The position numbers and the translations under genes were made by a program. From assembly GCA_041308645.1 (NCBI GenBank), contig JBFZBC010000024.1, forward strand, positions 1-13,977: a stretch of DNA of 13,977 bases, read 5' to 3'. The DNA is from CAIJXO01 sp041308645 (lineage in GTDB: Bacteria; Patescibacteriota; Minisyncoccia; Phycocordibacterales; GWA1-40-21). Of the stretch, positions 12,516-13,977 are shown piece by piece (positions within the stretch are counted from its first letter, which is position 1; each line of letters begins with the position of its first letter). The notes beneath the pieces are model-generated. The model worked only from the letters and a program-made list of their open reading frames with translations. It was not told the origin of the DNA and ran no database searches.

Positions 12516-12923
12516 TTAAAATTTAATTCCTCCAGTGCCAATAAACTTAAATATAGTACTACCTTCAGGAACCAAAGCATTTAGTATCGTATGAACTATC
12601 ACCCAGGCTGTAAGTATTATAACAAATCCAGTTAAAGTTCTCAATAATACGGTTTTAGCTTTTTCCTTATTACCGGGGTTAGAACCAGAAGTCATATAAA
12701 GATATCCCCCATAAATAGCGGAAATAGTGAAAACCACTGTAGCCATAGTAATAAACCAGTTAATAATTATGTTGATCATCTCTATAAACGAATCAATATT
12801 ACATGCATCTCCTGCTCCTCCATCACAAGTAACCAAGGTAGCAAAAGTAATAGTGGGCAAAATTATAAGAAGTAGTAAACAATTTACACCTAACAACACC
12901 TTTTTAATATTTATTTTGTCCAT
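12516..12923 (-). CDS. TrbC/VirB2-like pilin family protein
   Basis: 135 aa. Residues 8-28 look like a signal peptide (cut near TFA before TLVTC). An extracytoplasmic stretch with two cysteines (33 and 41) follows. Transmembrane segment 1 is about 52-77 (IIINWFITMATVVFTISAIYGGYLYM), the loop is TSGSNPGNKEKAKT and transmembrane segment 2 is about 92-115 (LLRTLTGFVIILTAWVIVHTIL). The GGYLYMTSGSNPG segment is equivalent to SGFKFVTARGNPE of the next gene, so the two are paralogues. The start codon is one base after the stop of the solute-binding protein, indicating translational coupling. Confidence 0.85.
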   Translation of the reverse strand: MDKINIKKVLLGVNCLLLLIILPTITFATLVTCDGGAGDACNIDSFIEMINIIINWFITMATVVFTISAIYGGYLYMTSGSNPGNKEKAKTVLLRTLTGFVIILTAWVIVHTILNALVPEGSTIFKFIGTGGIKF

Positions 12924-12924
12924 A

Positions 12925-13977
12925 TTACTTAATATTTATCAAATTATCTATTTTGTCTGAGGCATTATTAATAACCGCTTCAAGTGTTTCCCGGCCGGTT
13001 GTATATGATTCTACCATTTCCTGAAATATTTTGCCCGTCTCAACTTTATTTGGGTCAAGCCAACCTTTGCTTCTTATAGCAGACTGGTTAAAAACCGTTT
13101 TAATAGCATTATTATCAATTTGACCAAGCATATCATTTCTGGCAGATGGAATATTAAATATGTTAGACCAATATGGAAAAGCTTGCGCACTAGCTAAAGT
13201 ATTCAAAACAATGTAAGTACCAGCCGGGTTAATAGAATTTCTCATAATAGCAAAACCTAACATACGACCAAATGTACTGTAAGTTGTGGCCCCAACAACT
13301 TGAGGTAATAAAGCAACATCAAAGTTCAGGTTAGGATTCTTTTCTTTTATTTTAATAAATTCAGAAGCAAAACCAAAATATATAGCTAAGTCACCGTTGG
13401 CAAAGACATCGAGCGAATTTTGTAAAGACCTATTCCAAGAGTATTCTGGCTTGACTGGGTTAGAAAAATTAGTGAAGAACTGCAACGATAAAGCTATAGG
13501 AGAATTTTTCATATCAAAATTACTTATCAAACTACTACTTAGTGTCCCGTCAGAGTTAGTCTTAACAATTGGTGTGCCGGCCTGAATCATAAGTGCAGAC
13601 AGTATTTCCTTTGCATTTGCTACATTTCTAAACTCACCTAAGGCCACCGTGCTTCTTAATATATTCTGAGCTAAATCTTTAATGGTCATCTTTGATACAA
13701 GGTTTGAAATTTCCGCCCAAGTGGCTGGTGGTTTAATCACACCTACGTTATAAAAGGTATCTCTATTCCAATACATAACCATAGGATCAACGGTAAATGG
13801 TAAGGCTAAAATACCATTACTCCTCAAGTAAAGCTCTCCTTCCTGTATAAATGTATTCTTAAATTCAAGCTCTGATAAAGTAGAGTAAGGGATAGGGTAA
13901 ATTTTATTTATATAACGAACAATCAAATCCTCTGGTAAAATAATGGCATCTGGACCATCACCGGAAGCTAGTGCTTC
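12925..13977 (-). CDS. Extracellular solute-binding protein, family 1 type (5' end outside window)
   Basis: 351 codons are open to the right edge, so the N-terminus (normally a signal or lipobox region) is missing. The TTG at 13926 lies mid-protein and is not a credible start. The visible sequence follows ABC sugar-binding proteins (SBP_bac_1): ALASGDGPDAIILPEDLI near the edge, then LALPFTVDPMVMYWNRDTF, PPATWAEISNLVSKMT, FANGDLAIYFGFASEF, a GFAIMRNS strand, and the SIR-like SARNDMLGQ and C-terminal KIFQEMVESY helix. Such proteins capture sugars or oligosaccharides for an importer, but no permease or ATPase follows. Instead five pilin-like genes do, starting one base later, so a surface or adhesin role linked to those proteins is equally possible. 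Confidence 0.88.
   Translation of the reverse strand, partial: EALASGDGPDAIILPEDLIVRYINKIYPIPYSTLSELEFKNTFIQEGELYLRSNGILALPFTVDPMVMYWNRDTFYNVGVIKPPATWAEISNLVSKMTIKDLAQNILRSTVALGEFRNVANAKEILSALMIQAGTPIVKTNSDGTLSSSLISNFDMKNSPIALSLQFFTNFSNPVKPEYSWNRSLQNSLDVFANGDLAIYFGFASEFIKIKEKNPNLNFDVALLPQVVGATTYSTFGRMLGFAIMRNSINPAGTYIVLNTLASAQAFPYWSNIFNIPSARNDMLGQIDNNAIKTVFNQSAIRSKGWLDPNKVETGKIFQEMVESYTTGRETLEAVINNASDKIDNLINIK

Noticed and set aside
13924..13926. TTG as the start of the solute-binding protein
   Set aside because: Conserved family sequence (GDGPDAIILPEDLI) continues upstream in frame to the window edge, so the gene is truncated by the window.

Overview
The window most likely comes from a Candidate Phyla Radiation bacterium (Patescibacteria, probably a Parcubacteria/OD1-type lineage). 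The DNA is AT-rich and most genes lack a Shine-Dalgarno site. Translation initiation factor IF-2 is very short. A DUF4446 protein lies beside infB-rbfA, and a truncated extracellular solute-binding protein is followed by a run of TrbC/VirB2-like (T4SS_pilin-type) small membrane proteins. TGA is used as a stop, so this is not a code-25 (Gracilibacteria-type) genome. The lineage is inferred from gene content only.

Layout. 1-340 (minus): tRNA-Tyr, its terminator and part of a structured element running off the left edge. 430-5349 (minus): a ClpB-type disaggregase, a membrane-anchored HtrA-like protein that has lost its catalytic residues, and a cysteine desulfurase. 5338-7704 (plus): a promoter, a DUF4446 membrane protein, infB and rbfA. 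7716-9111 (plus): tRNA-Cys, an HNH endonuclease reading frame that overlaps tRNA-Leu(UAA), tRNA-Lys(CUU) and tRNA-Leu(UAG), interleaved with structured repeats. 9149-10962 (plus): a promoter and a two-gene cassette (SPFH/band-7-like protein plus a small membrane protein) with strong Shine-Dalgarno sites and a perfect terminator. 10978-13977 (minus): an extracellular solute-binding protein (N-terminus off the right edge) followed by five small pilin-like proteins.

The most unusual content is a family of noncoding elements placed just downstream of tRNA genes: one after tRNA-Tyr (cut by the window edge), one after tRNA-Lys and two in tandem after tRNA-Leu(UAG). Each has an upstream hairpin and then a three-way-junction fold: outer stem P1, the segment GAAAA, hairpin P2, the segment TGTACYG, hairpin P3 with a TGTA loop, and AAGA. 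Stem sequences differ between copies but pairing is kept. The 5' arm of P1 is the reverse complement of the T-loop plus 3' T-stem of the tRNA beside it, and it changes with that tRNA. In the Leu copies the 3' arm continues into an exact copy of the tRNA-Leu 3' end, so three direct repeats of that end lie 164 and 170 bases apart. I do not recognise this family. It could be a tRNA-3'-end-targeting mobile element, a tRNA-mimicking RNA, or a regulator of tRNA maturation.

Functionally, the left half is housekeeping (protein quality control, sulfur mobilisation, translation initiation, ribosome maturation, tRNAs). The right half is cell-envelope material (SPFH membrane protein, pilin-like proteins, solute-binding protein).
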